Below, piece after piece: positions 31,134-40,922 of a stretch of DNA of 64,000 bases. The stretch is from positions 1 through 64,000 of the forward strand of contig JAAMXY010000290.1 in NCBI GenBank assembly GCA_019677205.1. The letters are read 5' to 3'. The DNA comes from Pinguiococcus pyrenoidosus (taxonomy: Eukaryota; Sar; Pinguiophyceae; Pinguiochrysidales; Pinguiochrysidaceae). A program made the translations under genes and the position numbers. Under the pieces are notes generated by a model. That model was not told the origin of the DNA and did not search any database. It worked only from the letters and a program-made list of their open reading frames with translations. Positions within the stretch are counted from its first letter, which is position 1. Every line of letters starts with the position of its first letter.

Positions 31134-31611
31134 TCAGCTGCACTTTTGCTTCTTCCTAGAGCTCAAATAGGAAGGATCGGCGTCGTCGGAATCTTCCATG
31201 AAGGCATCCAGACCCAAGATAAGCTCCTTGTTGCCGGAGAACAGCTCTGCGATGCGACGCCGGATTTCTGATGACCCCGTTCCTTCGGACTCGTAGCTGG
31301 CTAGTAGCTCTAGGAACGCCTCGTAGACTTCGGGATTCCCTGCGTACTCCTTGCGGACCTGAAGGAGCAATGAAGAAACCCCGGTGTCAGGGGCGTGAAA
31401 CGGACCCACGGGCTTCGTGCTAGTCAAGGTTCCTCGGCGGGGCTCTGCCTCGTTTCGCCTCCGCTCCAATCACGGATCCATTCGCAGGCATTTACCGCAG
31501 ACCAGAGGCGGCAACGGAGCGAAAGACCGCCCAGAGAAGAAGACAGAAGCTGAAGCGGCGAACCTGCTCGACATATCCAAACGCTTCCGCCAAGACTTCC
31601 GTATTCGCCAT
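31134..31611 (-). CDS. Stand-alone Sin3-type PAH domain mini-protein
   Basis: Exon 1 (31564-31611) encodes MANTEVLAEAFGYVEQ and exon 2 (31134-31358) continues with VRKEYAGNPEVYEAFLELLA; they join in phase 0 over a 205-nt intron, for 90 residues. The sequence A.GYVEQVRKEY..NPEVYEAFLELL...I..RI.ELFSGNKELILGLDAFM matches the paired amphipathic helix (PAH) repeat of the Sin3 corepressor nearly end to end. In Sin3 that repeat binds repressor helices. Here it is essentially the whole protein, with an acidic EDSDDADP and a basic SSRKKQKCS tail that could be a nuclear localisation signal. An upstream in-frame ATG at 31875, or one at about 31818, would add an N-terminal extension. The donor (CAG|GTTCGC) is weak but is dictated by the domain. 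Confidence 0.7.
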
Positions 31612-31934
31612 GAGAGATGCGTCCGATGCCACGGTCAAGCAAGAGCTCCTGCGCTTTCTCAGGATCGATGGCGGCGCCTCGCCAGCGCGTCTGGTGGGGA
31701 AATCCCCAAGAACCTCCCGGACGGCGGCGCTGAAGACGGAGAGGTCTCCGGAGGGTTTCGGCAAGTGCGTCTCCGTCCATCCGTCACGGCCTCGCCGCTG
31801 GACAGCCGTATCCGACATGCCCACGAATATCAATCTTCTGTCCGGCCTCTGTCGCCGTTGGGGGAAGCGCTCCATCTGTCACGATTTTCGCGCCAAAAGC
31901 GGGCTGCGGGCAAGCGAGCCCCGAATGCGGCAGC
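31612..31934. promoter_or_regulatory. Shared upstream region of PAH protein and EXO1
   Basis: 323 bp lie between divergent start codons. The minus strand stays open through it in frame with the PAH exon, so part could be coding. No clear motif stands out. Confidence 0.35.
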
Positions 31935-34124
31935 ATGGGCATCCAGGGCCTCCACGCGCAGGTGGCGTCCTGGGGCCGCCGCCGCACCCTGGCGGAGTTC
32001 CGGGGCCTCACCGTGGCGGTGGACGCGCAGGCGTGGCTGTTCCGGGGCGTGTACTCCTGCGCGAAGGACCTGGCGCTGGGCGCGCCCACGCTCGCCTACC
32101 TGAACTATGTGGTGCAGCGCGTGGAGTTGCTGCGCCGCTTCGGGGTGGCTTGTGTGCTGGTGTTCGATGGCCGGCGCTCGCCCATGAAGAAGGCCACGGC
32201 GGAGAGCCGCTCGCAGCGCCAGCAGGAGGAGCTCGCACGGGGCCGGGACGCGTTGCACCGCGGTCGCCTGGCGCGTGGTCGAGGCGAGTTTGTGCAGGCT
32301 GACATCCTGGAGAAGACGGCTGCTGATCACTTTGGCCGGGCGTGCAAGGTGACCGACGACATGGTGACCACCTGCATCGAGGCGCTCAAGGCTCGGACGG
32401 GGAGTCGAGTCGTGGTCGCGCCGTACGAGGCGGATGCGCAGCTGGCCATGCTGGTGTACGATGGCGTCGCGAGCGCCGTGGTGACAGAGGACAGTGACAT
32501 CTTGGTGTACGCAGCCCTGTGCGCAGACGCGAGTCAGCGGAATGTGGACATTCCGCTGCTGACGAAGCTGGAGGGCGACGGCAGCCTCACGGAGATCCGA
32601 TGGAGCGTGCAGCTGAAAGGCGCGGCGGTGACGCTGCGCAGCGCCGCCTCGGACGAGCAGGAGAGCGCGGAGGATGACAAGGGCGCTGCGGAGGCGGAGA
32701 GCACGCGGTTCCTCAAGGCCCTCAAGTTCTTCAACGGACCGAATGGCGGTCGCCTGTTTCTGCAGGCCTGCATTCTCGCTGGGAGCGACTACTCCGAGTC
32801 CCTGCCCGGAATCGGCATCGTCGGAGCCGCGACGCTCGTGAACAAGTTCAAGACGTTCCCCGATGATGCGCGCTTGGCCTCGATCGTGCGCTTCGTCAAG
32901 CGAGGCGCTGCCGCCAAGGAGAAGAAGCGCGGTTCCCCGAAAGCCTCGACCTTGAGACCGGAGGACGTTCCCGAAGACTACGCTGAGCAGCTGCGACGGG
33001 CAGAGATTGCCTTTCGGCAGCACCCAGTCTTCGTCGTCGACCAGGCCAGTGCAGCGGCGGGGCTGGGCTTCGCCTTCAAGGAGTGCCTGCACCTCGAGGA
33101 CGCTTTGACCAGGGGCTTCGACGCCCGGCTCTCCTCGGTGCTCGCGGATCCCGACCGTGTGCCTTCGATTGCCCCCGCCGAGGACGAGGACAAGGACAAG
33201 ATCGACGGTGCCGCAGACGGTGATCTTGCCACCAAGATGGTCGACGCCTTTGCCGAGGGCGAGCAGGCGTCGCGGGAGGCTACCAAAAGGCCGGAGGAGT
33301 TCGGGCAGGTGGCGGGGCGCCTTCCGGATCGCTCCTGCGTGATGGAGGTCGCGGACGGCGCCCTCGATCCGGACTCGCTAAAGCCGCGGCCCCCGCCGCT
33401 GATGGCGCTCAATCATCCCACCTACCTGTACAGCAAGGGGGTGAAGAAGAGGATCCTGCAACCCAAGAAACTGCGCGGGAGAAAGGCCGAGGTGGACGAG
33501 AATGCTCTGACTCTCACCGAGGTGTGGGCGGCATCGGAAGAGGTGCAGATAGCGAGCTATCCAGGGACTGGCTCGGCTCTGCAGAGAGTATCCTATCAGC
33601 GCTCCAGCGTGATTGAAACCGTGAGGATGTCCGTCGAGGAGACGCGCGAAGCAGCCGCCCGGGGTTGCAATGAGGCCATGTCCCAGATTTTCAGCAAGCG
33701 CGCACCGCAGCAGCTACAGCAAAGTGGCGATAGTCGCGAGCTTCAGGCTCGCCTAGAGGAGTCTACACTACAAGCGAAGCAGCAGAAGCAAGTGCAGCCG
33801 CAGAATTCGAACCCTTTCGCAGTGGATGGGACGGTGACGGAGAAGGCAGTTCGACAAGGTAGCATCTTGCAGAAACAGAAGCAGCAGCAGAAGCAGTCGA
33901 CGGCTCTCCAATCCTCGCGCCGTGGGAAGGACGGGGCGATGACGAGGAGACCGCAAGTCTCGAAGGCAGGGGACCCGGCGCAGAAAAAGCGAAGGCTAGC
34001 CGCCTCGCTGGGTTCCGAGCTGGCCGCTCGCAAGAAGGGATCGGAGGAGAAGCAAGGTGGAAGCACTTCTGGAAAGAGGCAAGCTTCGCTCTCCGCAATG
34101 TTCAAGTCCAAGTCAATAGAGTGA
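31935..34124 (+). CDS. EXO1: Exonuclease 1 (XPG/Rad2 family)
   Basis: A single exon of 729 residues. The start MGIQGLHAQVASWG places Gly2 as in all Rad2-family nucleases. The N-terminal (XPG-N) domain has TVAVDAQAWLFRG with the first catalytic Asp. The XPG-I domain has VVAPYEADAQLAMLVYDG and VVTEDSDILVYA. The helix-hairpin-helix region has CILAGSDYSESLPGIGIVGA. EXO1 resects 5' ends in mismatch repair and double-strand-break processing. The C-terminal ~350 residues are Gln/Lys-rich and disordered. The last residues QASLSAMFKSKS resemble a degenerate PCNA-interaction peptide. Absence of a FEN1-type C-terminal core and the long tail favour EXO1 over FEN1 or GEN1. Confidence 0.9.
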   Translation: MGIQGLHAQVASWGRRRTLAEFRGLTVAVDAQAWLFRGVYSCAKDLALGAPTLAYLNYVVQRVELLRRFGVACVLVFDGRRSPMKKATAESRSQRQQEELARGRDALHRGRLARGRGEFVQADILEKTAADHFGRACKVTDDMVTTCIEALKARTGSRVVVAPYEADAQLAMLVYDGVASAVVTEDSDILVYAALCADASQRNVDIPLLTKLEGDGSLTEIRWSVQLKGAAVTLRSAASDEQESAEDDKGAAEAESTRFLKALKFFNGPNGGRLFLQACILAGSDYSESLPGIGIVGAATLVNKFKTFPDDARLASIVRFVKRGAAAKEKKRGSPKASTLRPEDVPEDYAEQLRRAEIAFRQHPVFVVDQASAAAGLGFAFKECLHLEDALTRGFDARLSSVLADPDRVPSIAPAEDEDKDKIDGAADGDLATKMVDAFAEGEQASREATKRPEEFGQVAGRLPDRSCVMEVADGALDPDSLKPRPPPLMALNHPTYLYSKGVKKRILQPKKLRGRKAEVDENALTLTEVWAASEEVQIASYPGTGSALQRVSYQRSSVIETVRMSVEETREAAARGCNEAMSQIFSKRAPQQLQQSGDSRELQARLEESTLQAKQQKQVQPQNSNPFAVDGTVTEKAVRQGSILQKQKQQQKQSTALQSSRRGKDGAMTRRPQVSKAGDPAQKKRRLAASLGSELAARKKGSEEKQGGSTSGKRQASLSAMFKSKSIE

Positions 34125-34869
34125 GTTGGAGCGTGGTTCTCTTCTGTGTTGTTTGTCAGTCATGTATGACACCTAGCTTGTGTCTTTTTCCCCCACAAGC
34201 ATTTGTGAATCGGAGCGAACATGCTCGCCAATCAAACGCTCAAGGTCAGTCAGTCTGGCCGATGTCCCTTCTTCCTTCTTCCTTCTTCCTTCTTCGTTCT
34301 TCTGCCTCGCCACTTCTGCCTCGCCACTTCCAGAGACGCCCACCACTCTCACAAGTGCAATAATAGTGGATGACCGAACGCGCACTTGGCGCCACACGAA
34401 GGTCGCGGAGGGCGGCAGGGAGGAGTCCAGGAGCGTCGCGGGAAAGTTGCGCGGCTGCCTGCTCCGTCGCTTGGATTGGCGGGATCTTCGATCCTTCTCG
34501 GGCTTCCACGAGAGGGCCAATCAAGCGCGCTTCTACGGTTGAATGGCGATGACTTCAGAATATTGTTCGGGCCATAGACGGGCAGAGACCAAGATGACGC
34601 ACCAATGAAATCAAACGGATCATCGACCAACAAGCAACCCCACGCCAATCATCTTCATATTTAAATTATTTAGTATTTCATATTGACTCATAACATGGAT
34701 ATTGCTTAAAGTAAAACTTTCAAAACGTTCACAGTTCGTCTTCGTTCCCGCCACAACTGCTCCTTCGGTCTCGGCGTTGGTGCTACAGCTCCCCAATCCA
34801 CTCGAGCCTTCCCACGGGTCTCTCGGACGCGTCAAGCAAAGAGAGGCGGCCAGCGTTACAATCTCAAAG
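34125..34869. promoter_or_regulatory. Intergenic region with CCAAT-box cluster and AT-rich island
   Basis: Between EXO1 and the C2 gene there are at least five CCAAT/ATTGG boxes (about 34227, 34475, 34517, 34600 and 34636), a TTCTTCC repeat (34265-34300), then an AT-rich island at about 34640-34740 before the ATG at 34870. The layout reads as the promoter of the C2 gene. No gene is supported inside. Confidence 0.45.
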
Positions 34870-35945
34870 ATGCTGAGCATTCGCGTCCTGGTACGTCCCA
34901 AGTCCTTCTTCTGCGCTCTCGATTGGCTTCAGTCGAAGCTGACATGCGAAACGCGCGCCGCAGCAAGCTCGAAACCTCAAGAACCTGGATCTCGTGGGCA
35001 CCTCCGATCCCTATGTCAAGGTATGAACAGGCGCCCGAGCTCCGGACTCCACCTGGCATCCTCAGTCTGACAAGCGAGGGCACCTCCCGAGGTTCGCGCC
35101 GGCAACTCCGAGGCGACGACCGGAGTGCGGGAGGCCAGTCTGAATCCGACCTACAATGAGGCCCTCGAGTTCGAGGGCGTGAGCGCCTCGGATGAGGTCA
35201 CCGTCCTGGTCATGGATAAGGTAAGGCGCTTCAGAAGACGCACGATCGTTCCTTGAGAAGGTCTTATGACAACTTGGTAGTGTGTGTTGTGTATTGTGTA
35301 TTGTGTATTGTGCACTGTGTGTTGTGATTCTGTCTTATTGACCTCGTGCGGCAGGATGCGGTCAGCTCGGATAAGGTCATGGGCAGCTGCCGGGTCGCTG
35401 CGTCGGAGTGGCGAGTCACGAAGGGCGCTCGCTGGTTCTCCCTCGTTGCCGCGAACGGCAGAACCACTGCGGGAGAGCTGCAGCTGGCGTTCTCGTACTC
35501 GCCGGCTGCCACCGCCGTAGCGGATGCGAAGTTTCGGAGCATCTGGCGCTATGTGGGCGTCATGGCGAACCGCACCGCTCTGTTTACCAGACCGTACAAT
35601 GCCACCATTGAGAAAGGCCTGGATCGCTTCTGCGCGCTCACGGTGCCCATCCACGACAAGATATCCTCCATGTCCAGGACGCAGTTTCTGCTGTACCTGG
35701 CGGCCGCGCTGGCGGCCATCAGCGTCGTCTCCATGATCATCGCGATCCCCGCGCTGATTCTCTTCCCCCTTACTTTCATGCTCATCGTCTTCAGCGGCTT
35801 CCTTGGCGGAATCATCGCCCCGATCGCTCTCGTGGCGGCGTGGGTGCTTGGTTGCTCGAATCCAGTTCGCGTGCGCGTCGTCACACCGTTCATCTCCTAT
35901 CTTCTGTCCTTCGATCTGGGCAAGAAGGTCTTCCTTGAGGAGTAG
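34870..35945 (+). CDS. C2-domain protein with C-terminal membrane hairpin
   Basis: Four exons, 34870-34890, 34964-35020, 35092-35220 and 35355-35945, all phase 0, give 265 residues. The C2 domain (1-100) begins MLSIRVLQARNLKNLDLVGT, then SDPYVKV, ASLNPTYNEALEFEG and VLVMDKDAVSSDKVMGS. These supply the Asp residues that usually bind calcium (SDPYVK and the D.D loop). The C-terminal half carries two adjacent hydrophobic segments (FLLYLAAALAAISVVSMIIA and the LFPLTFMLIVFSGFLGGII region), suggesting a membrane hairpin. This recalls plant and protist membrane-anchored C2 proteins. The first exon is only 21 nt, yet it is essential to the first C2 strand. The intron at 35221-35354 has a TGTGTATTG repeat. 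Confidence 0.82.
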
Positions 35946-36054
35946 TCGCCGTTTTGCATCCGAAGGTGATGGGAAAAGGAAAGGCAGCTCCCTCGCGCTT
36001 GCGCAAGAGAAGCGACTTCGTGGCAGCGACAGCAAAAGCTGAGCGGGCACGAGG

Positions 36055-36165
36055 CAACCAAAAAAACAAGGATTTCATCATTTGATATGATACATACTTT
36101 ACGCCACATCTCACCAAATTATCAAATGCATTTCGGGATTTCATCAAAAAAAAACACGCGTGGAG
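36055..36165. other. AT-rich island between convergent C2 and methyltransferase genes
   Basis: A/T-rich DNA with homopolymer A runs (AAAAAAACAAGG, CATCAAAAAAAAACACG) separates two convergent 3' ends. It probably holds the polyadenylation regions of both genes. Confidence 0.45.
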
Positions 36166-36175
36166 ACTCGCCATT

Positions 36176-37597
36176 CTACACATCCACGCCGTCCGCCTCT
36201 TCTTCCGCTGCCTTCTCGTTCTTGATGAAGGAGATCGACTTCGTCACCGACCGCACGTGCTTCTCGTAGGCCTTCGCACCAGCCGCCTCGAAGTACGCAC
36301 CGAGGTCGTCCTGAATGAAGGTGTCGTAGAAGGGCTCGTTGAAGTAGTAGAAGTTGCCCATGGTCGAGTCGTACTCGGGGCGATCGCCCAGCTGCCCAGA
36401 ATCGGTCATCACGATGACTCCTCCTGGCCGCGCGATGCGCACCATCTCCTCGGCGACGGCCTTGCGCGCCGCCTCCGGCAGCTCGTGGAAGGTATATACA
36501 CAGTACACGATGTCAAAACTGTCAGACGGGAGGCCCGTCTTCTCTGCCGGCGCCAGGAGGTACTCCACGTCGCCGGTGACCTTGCTTCGTCCCGTAAACG
36601 ACCGGTAGTACTCATGGTTCTCGCGCGCCGCCTCGAGGTAGAACGGACTCATGTCCACGAGGCTGAAGTCCGCAGCGCGCATGTTGTCCCGCACGAAGGT
36701 GGAGAAGCGACCGGTGCCGCACGCAAGCTCGGCGACCTTCAGGCCCTTGCCTTCGTTCTTGAGCACCCCGGCCTGCTTGCGCCAGCTGTGGATCGGCAGG
36801 AGCGTGCTCCGCTGCATGGAATCTTGGCGTCCCAGGAAGAGCGTCTCCGTGCTGATCTCGTAGACATCGGCGGAGCCCTTCGAGAGCCAGCCGTCCGTCT
36901 GGAAATGGTGAGTATCTCCGTAGTAGGACGGGAAGAGCGGGCTCTTCAGCCACGTGCTCGTGTCCACGGCGCCCAGCTCTCCCGCCTTGCCGCGGCGCCC
37001 AAGCGTGGAGGCCGCCTCCCTGAGGAACTTGCTAGACTTGTCCGCGATAAAGCTGGGTCGAAGCTGCCGGTGAGTCAGCGACATGTCCCAGGGGGCGCGG
37101 TACTTCCCCTGGCGGATGCTGTCGAAGTCATCCGCGAACGCGCCGACGCATTCGCTGCCAAGCACGCGGAAGCGCTCACCGATCGTGGGTACGATGCCGT
37201 TGAGGAAGCCGGCGCCAGAGCCCTGCCCGCCGCTGCTGCTCAGGTTGGCCAGCAGCGCAGCCAGGAGCACGCCGATGGCCCCCTGGGTGGCCAAGGTGCC
37301 GCTGCGGAATCCGTGGTAGGCATAGTACGGCACCGCCTCATCCGGCGCGCTTCGCAGCTGCTCGCTGATGATGCTCGCCGACTGGTCGACGTTGTGGTTG
37401 CTCCAGCGGGCCACGCTGGCGCTGCACATGTACCGCTCATTCTCCCGGGGGCCGATGAGGCCTTCCTCGCCAGCCTCGGCCAGGAAGTCACGCGCCTCGG
37501 TGGTGGGCGCCTCGTTGACCACCGCGGGTAGCACCTGCTCCCTCGTGGCCGACACTGCCGTGCGGAAGCGGGGGGCGACTCGCGAGGGAAAGCGCAT
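36176..37597 (-). CDS. Class I SAM-dependent methyltransferase, organelle-type leader
   Basis: A single exon of 473 residues. The N-terminus MRFPSRVAPRFRTAVSATRE is basic and Ser/Ala-rich, as in mitochondrial or plastid presequences, and a hydrophobic stretch follows near residue 105 (TQGAIGVLLAALLANLSSS). The methyltransferase core occupies about 285-430. Motif I is KVAELACGTGRFSTFV, a motif-II-like SLVDMSPFYLEAARE follows, then the FDIVYCVYTFHELPEAAR post-motif and RIARPGGVIVMTDS. This is the UbiE/Coq5-like Methyltransf_11/25 architecture. The preceding 285 residues are an algal-style N-terminal domain of unknown role. The substrate cannot be assigned. The start codon overlaps that of a possible plus-strand gene. 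Confidence 0.72.
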   Translation of the reverse strand: MRFPSRVAPRFRTAVSATREQVLPAVVNEAPTTEARDFLAEAGEEGLIGPRENERYMCSASVARWSNHNVDQSASIISEQLRSAPDEAVPYYAYHGFRSGTLATQGAIGVLLAALLANLSSSGGQGSGAGFLNGIVPTIGERFRVLGSECVGAFADDFDSIRQGKYRAPWDMSLTHRQLRPSFIADKSSKFLREAASTLGRRGKAGELGAVDTSTWLKSPLFPSYYGDTHHFQTDGWLSKGSADVYEISTETLFLGRQDSMQRSTLLPIHSWRKQAGVLKNEGKGLKVAELACGTGRFSTFVRDNMRAADFSLVDMSPFYLEAARENHEYYRSFTGRSKVTGDVEYLLAPAEKTGLPSDSFDIVYCVYTFHELPEAARKAVAEEMVRIARPGGVIVMTDSGQLGDRPEYDSTMGNFYYFNEPFYDTFIQDDLGAYFEAAGAKAYEKHVRSVTKSISFIKNEKAAEEEADGVDV

Positions 37598-37938
37598 GGT
37601 TGCTAGAGCGCCGCGGCCTCCTGGGAACCCAGCCGCAGGCCAAGCAAGAACCTTCAGCTCCAGCTCTGCGCTGTCCAGCGAGTACGTGGCCTGCCGCAGG
37701 TAGCCCTAGAGCCCACGTACCTTGGGGAGCAAAGGTGTGTCCCGGAGAAGACAGCAGACCGATCTGCTGCGCACAGCGCGACAAGTGGCGGACAGAGCTG
37801 GCGTACATCCGGCAGGAGGCGTCACGTCGTCAGGACCGCTCTGCCAGCTATCCAGCGGGCCTCAACGTTCTGGCGGACCTGTGGTGGAACAACTGGGCGC
37901 TCACCGGACTGACGATTGGTGTGAGCTGGAAAGAGTAG
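37596..37938 (+). CDS. Possible small mitochondrial protein, two exons
   Basis: Exon 1 (37596-37685) encodes a presequence-like MVARAPRPPGNPAAGQARTF plus SSSSALSSEY. Exon 2 (37777-37938, phase 0) encodes RDKWRTELAYIRQEASRRQD and LADLWWNNWALTGLTIGVSWKE before a stop. The 83-residue product would have an Arg/Ser-rich leader and a Trp-rich C-terminal hydrophobic segment. An alternative acceptor at 37735 would add 14 residues. The family is unknown. Doubt comes from the start codon overlapping the opposite-strand methyltransferase start by two bases. Confidence 0.33.
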
Positions 37939-37953
37939 CGGGGATTGGTAGGA

Positions 37954-37980
37954 ATCGAGTGAGCGGCGCGCTCACTCGAT
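37954..37980. repeat. Perfect 12-bp inverted repeat with 3-nt loop
   Basis: ATCGAGTGAGCG, then GCG, then CGCTCACTCGAT: a perfect 12-bp stem just after the stop of the small plus-strand frame. It could form a stable hairpin in RNA from either strand. Confidence 0.85.
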
Positions 37981-38344
37981 CTTCTTTGCCAGGAGACGAA
38001 GGCTATACAACACCTTTCGGAAAAATGGTGTATCTAAGTTGTAATTTTCAGGAGAGTCTCTCCTTCACGGTGTTGATATTTGTTCTGTACCTCGTTCACA
38101 ATTTGTGAGTGGTAGAAAACAAATTAGTGGATTACATAAACAGCACGTTCAACTTACAGTTCACCTGGCGTCGGATCGATTAGGAACGCGTCCAATATCG
38201 AGTCAGTGCGTTTCCGCGCGCAGCCCAAAAGGAGACAAGAGTTGAGAGAGAGACAGAGACGCCGGGCGCTTTCTTAGCTCAAGTCCCAAGTGCCAGAATC
38301 GCAGCGGTTGGATGAAGAATGCACAGTGACGCCTCCAGCATAGC
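37981..38344. other. Intergenic region with AT-rich island upstream of the CCA enzyme
   Basis: No gene is supported. About 38010-38165 is A/T-rich. The rest is the presumed promoter and 5' leader of the CCA-adding enzyme. Confidence 0.4.
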
Positions 38345-40922
38345 ATGACATCTCTTTGGCGACTGCTCTGCCTGGGTCTCACAATGCGTGCCGTGCGCGG
38401 CTTGTGCAGCAGCGCGAAGGGCGGGATCCGCGGGAGAGGCCGCCCCGCGCGCTGGACGGAGGTGGGCCTCTCTCGCTTCCTCGAGAGGAACGCCGGCGAA
38501 GATCAGGGGACAGCCATGAAGCAGCGCTTCCTCAATCGCAACTATCAGAGAATGGAACTGCGCGCGCAGGCGGACCACCACCTCATGGCCCCGGAGCTGG
38601 TGGATATCGAGCTGCAGCTCACGCCGCCCGAGGAGCGCATGGTCACTCTGCTGCAGCGAGTCGTGGAGGAGAGAAACCTCAAGTCCACGCTGCGGATCGC
38701 AGGCGGATGGGTCCGGGATAAGGTATGTGAAGCGGCCCAAGCCCTCTTGACGAAACGCAGCCGAAGCTCATCGGGCGTGGAACCTTCGTTCAAGCTGCTG
38801 GAGCATATGGAGCGGATGAGCTCAGCGGAGGCCGACTTGGGGCCGCAGGCGGTCGGCGCGGATATCGACATTGCGATCGACAACATGATGGGCATGGAGT
38901 TTGCGGCGCATCTTTCCGCGCACATGCAGAAGCTTCGCAACGAGCGCCTTCACGTGGGCCTTCTGAAGAAGAACCCGGAGCGCAGCAAGCACCTCGAGAC
39001 GGCGAACGTCAAGGTGGACAGCTTCAGCATCGACTTCGTGAACCTTCGCACAGAGAAGTACGCGGTGGACTCGCGAACGCCCGTCATGGAGATGGGCACC
39101 CCGTACGAAGACGCCATCCGAAGAGATCTCACGATCAACACGCTCTTCTACAACCTCGAGACCAGAAGAATAGAGGATTTCGTGGGCACGGGTTTCCGAG
39201 ACTTGCAGGACGGCGTGATCGATACTCCGCTCGCGCCGGTGACCACGTTCAAGGACGACCCGTTGAGGGTGCTGCGCGCGATTCGGTTCACCGCAAGGCT
39301 TGGCTTCAAGTTCTCCGATCGGCTCTACGAGGCCGCGACAAATCGCGAGGTGATGCTCGACGTTTTGGTGCAGTATCTCGCGCCTGGATTCCTCAATGGG
39401 AGGCTTCTTGCTCTGATCAAATCGCATCGCACTTCCACAGGTCCAGCAAGCGCTTCTGAGGAAAGTCAGTGCCGAGCGCGTCGGGCATGAAATAGAGAGC
39501 ATAGTGCAGTGCGTGGGAGACTCGGCGACACGCCACTCCAAGTTGGACGGGGAGCTCAGTGCTCGAGCGAGGCAGGCATTCTCTCCGAAGGCAATGGCGA
39601 CCACGGCGACGACAAAGCCGACAGCCCACGAGGAGGAATCGAGTGACAGGCTCGTTGAGGCGACTTCCAAGATACTCGGGGAAAGAGAGGGCTGCGGCCG
39701 GGTCCTGACGGGCGTCAAGCTACTTCACAAGGTGGAGATACTGAGGATGCTCTTCAGGTTCGAGTCCATCTACGTCCCCACCGCCTTGGAAGCCATATCC
39801 GTGAAGGACTGCGAGTGGGAAGCCATTCCCGACGCTATCGTCGGCTGCGTTGCTGGCCTCGACGCGCTCCTCCGCTTCCGTGGCGAGGTAAGGAAGGAAC
39901 GAAGGCAGGCCGCACGTGGCGATACACCACGGACACCCAACTAACACCTGGGGGGATCCTGCAGAAGCCGGAAGACCGTATCTGGAGAGCCAACGCGGGT
40001 GCCGATAAGGCCACTCTTCGACGCGTGATGCTATCCCTCCTCTGCGTTCCCTTCTATGATCCGCGGGGACCGATCGCCGCGGCTCTTCCCGAGGGTTCCC
40101 TGGCCGCGCAGACTCGGCTTCTCTCAGAGCCCATCACAGAAAAGCTGGGACTTGTCGGAGCGTACGAGGTGGATCTACTCCGACGGCCAGGGAAAAACTG
40201 CAAGCGGAGCGCGTCCGAGAGTAACGATGTGGGGGTCTACTTCATCACGAACACGCTCAAGAGAGGCAGGAAGGACGGCCAGCTGGCCGACAAGTGTGCT
40301 CTTGGGGCGGTGTCTGCGGCAGTACAGGGGTTACTGGACGACGACACCGATCGAGATAGATTCAACGTCGCATTAGCCCTCCGAGAGATTGGCGAGGCCT
40401 GGCCAATCTGCCTCCTCGTCGGCGGCGCGCTGCGGATATCGCAGCTGTGCCGCGAGGGCGCATCCCTCGAGGATGCTGCGGAGTCGGTCGGTAGAAACCT
40501 GGACGCGGGCGTTCAGTGGATGATGGCCGAGCGCCTTGTTCCGACGGTAAAGCGTTGTTGTCGTACTTTCAGTTCCTCCGTTCCTTCCTTTAGCTCGCGT
40601 CGCTTTGCAGGTAACTCAGAAGCTGGCCACCGACTACGATGATAGAGCAGATTGGACTTCTCCGGCGCCCGTTGGCTATCGGCCTGGACTTGGCATGATT
40701 CCGTGGCAAGAGGCACCGATCCTCAACGGAAAGCAGCTCATGAGCGAGTTTGGGGTGAAGGGCCCGGCCCTCGGGAGGCTGATCAGCTGGCAGCTGCAGT
40801 GGCAGTTCCAGAACCCGCTGCTGGGAGAGCCCTCGGAGGCGGAAGTGCAGCAGCGGGTGGAAAGAGTGCGAAGCTTGCTCCCGGCGGTTTTGGCGAGCGT
40901 CGCGCAGGACGATTGGTCATGA
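38345..40922 (+). CDS. TRNT1: CCA-adding tRNA nucleotidyltransferase
   Basis: Exons at 38345-39349, 39441-39887, 39965-40546 and 40611-40922 join in phase 0 (about 780 residues if 38723-38848 is retained). The enzyme adds CCA to tRNA 3' ends. The leader SLWRLLCLGLTMRAVRGLCS suggests organelle targeting. The head domain has LRIAGGWVRDK, the metal-binding GADIDIAIDNMMG, SRTPVMEMGTPYEDAIRRDL, TINTLFYNL and DPLRVLRAIRFTARLGFKF, the family's motifs A to E. Exon 2 starts VQQALLRKVSAERVGHEIES. The body and tail domains extend further than in human TRNT1 (434). Between GGWVRDK and DIDIAID lies a 126-nt in-frame stretch bounded by GTATGT and CCGCAG; it may be a retained or spliced intron, since the family normally has only a few residues there. 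Confidence 0.88.

Noticed and set aside
31830-33092. 420-codon minus-strand frame opposite EXO1
   Set aside because: It is a shadow of the EXO1 exon, and EXO1 has all its catalytic motifs on the plus strand.
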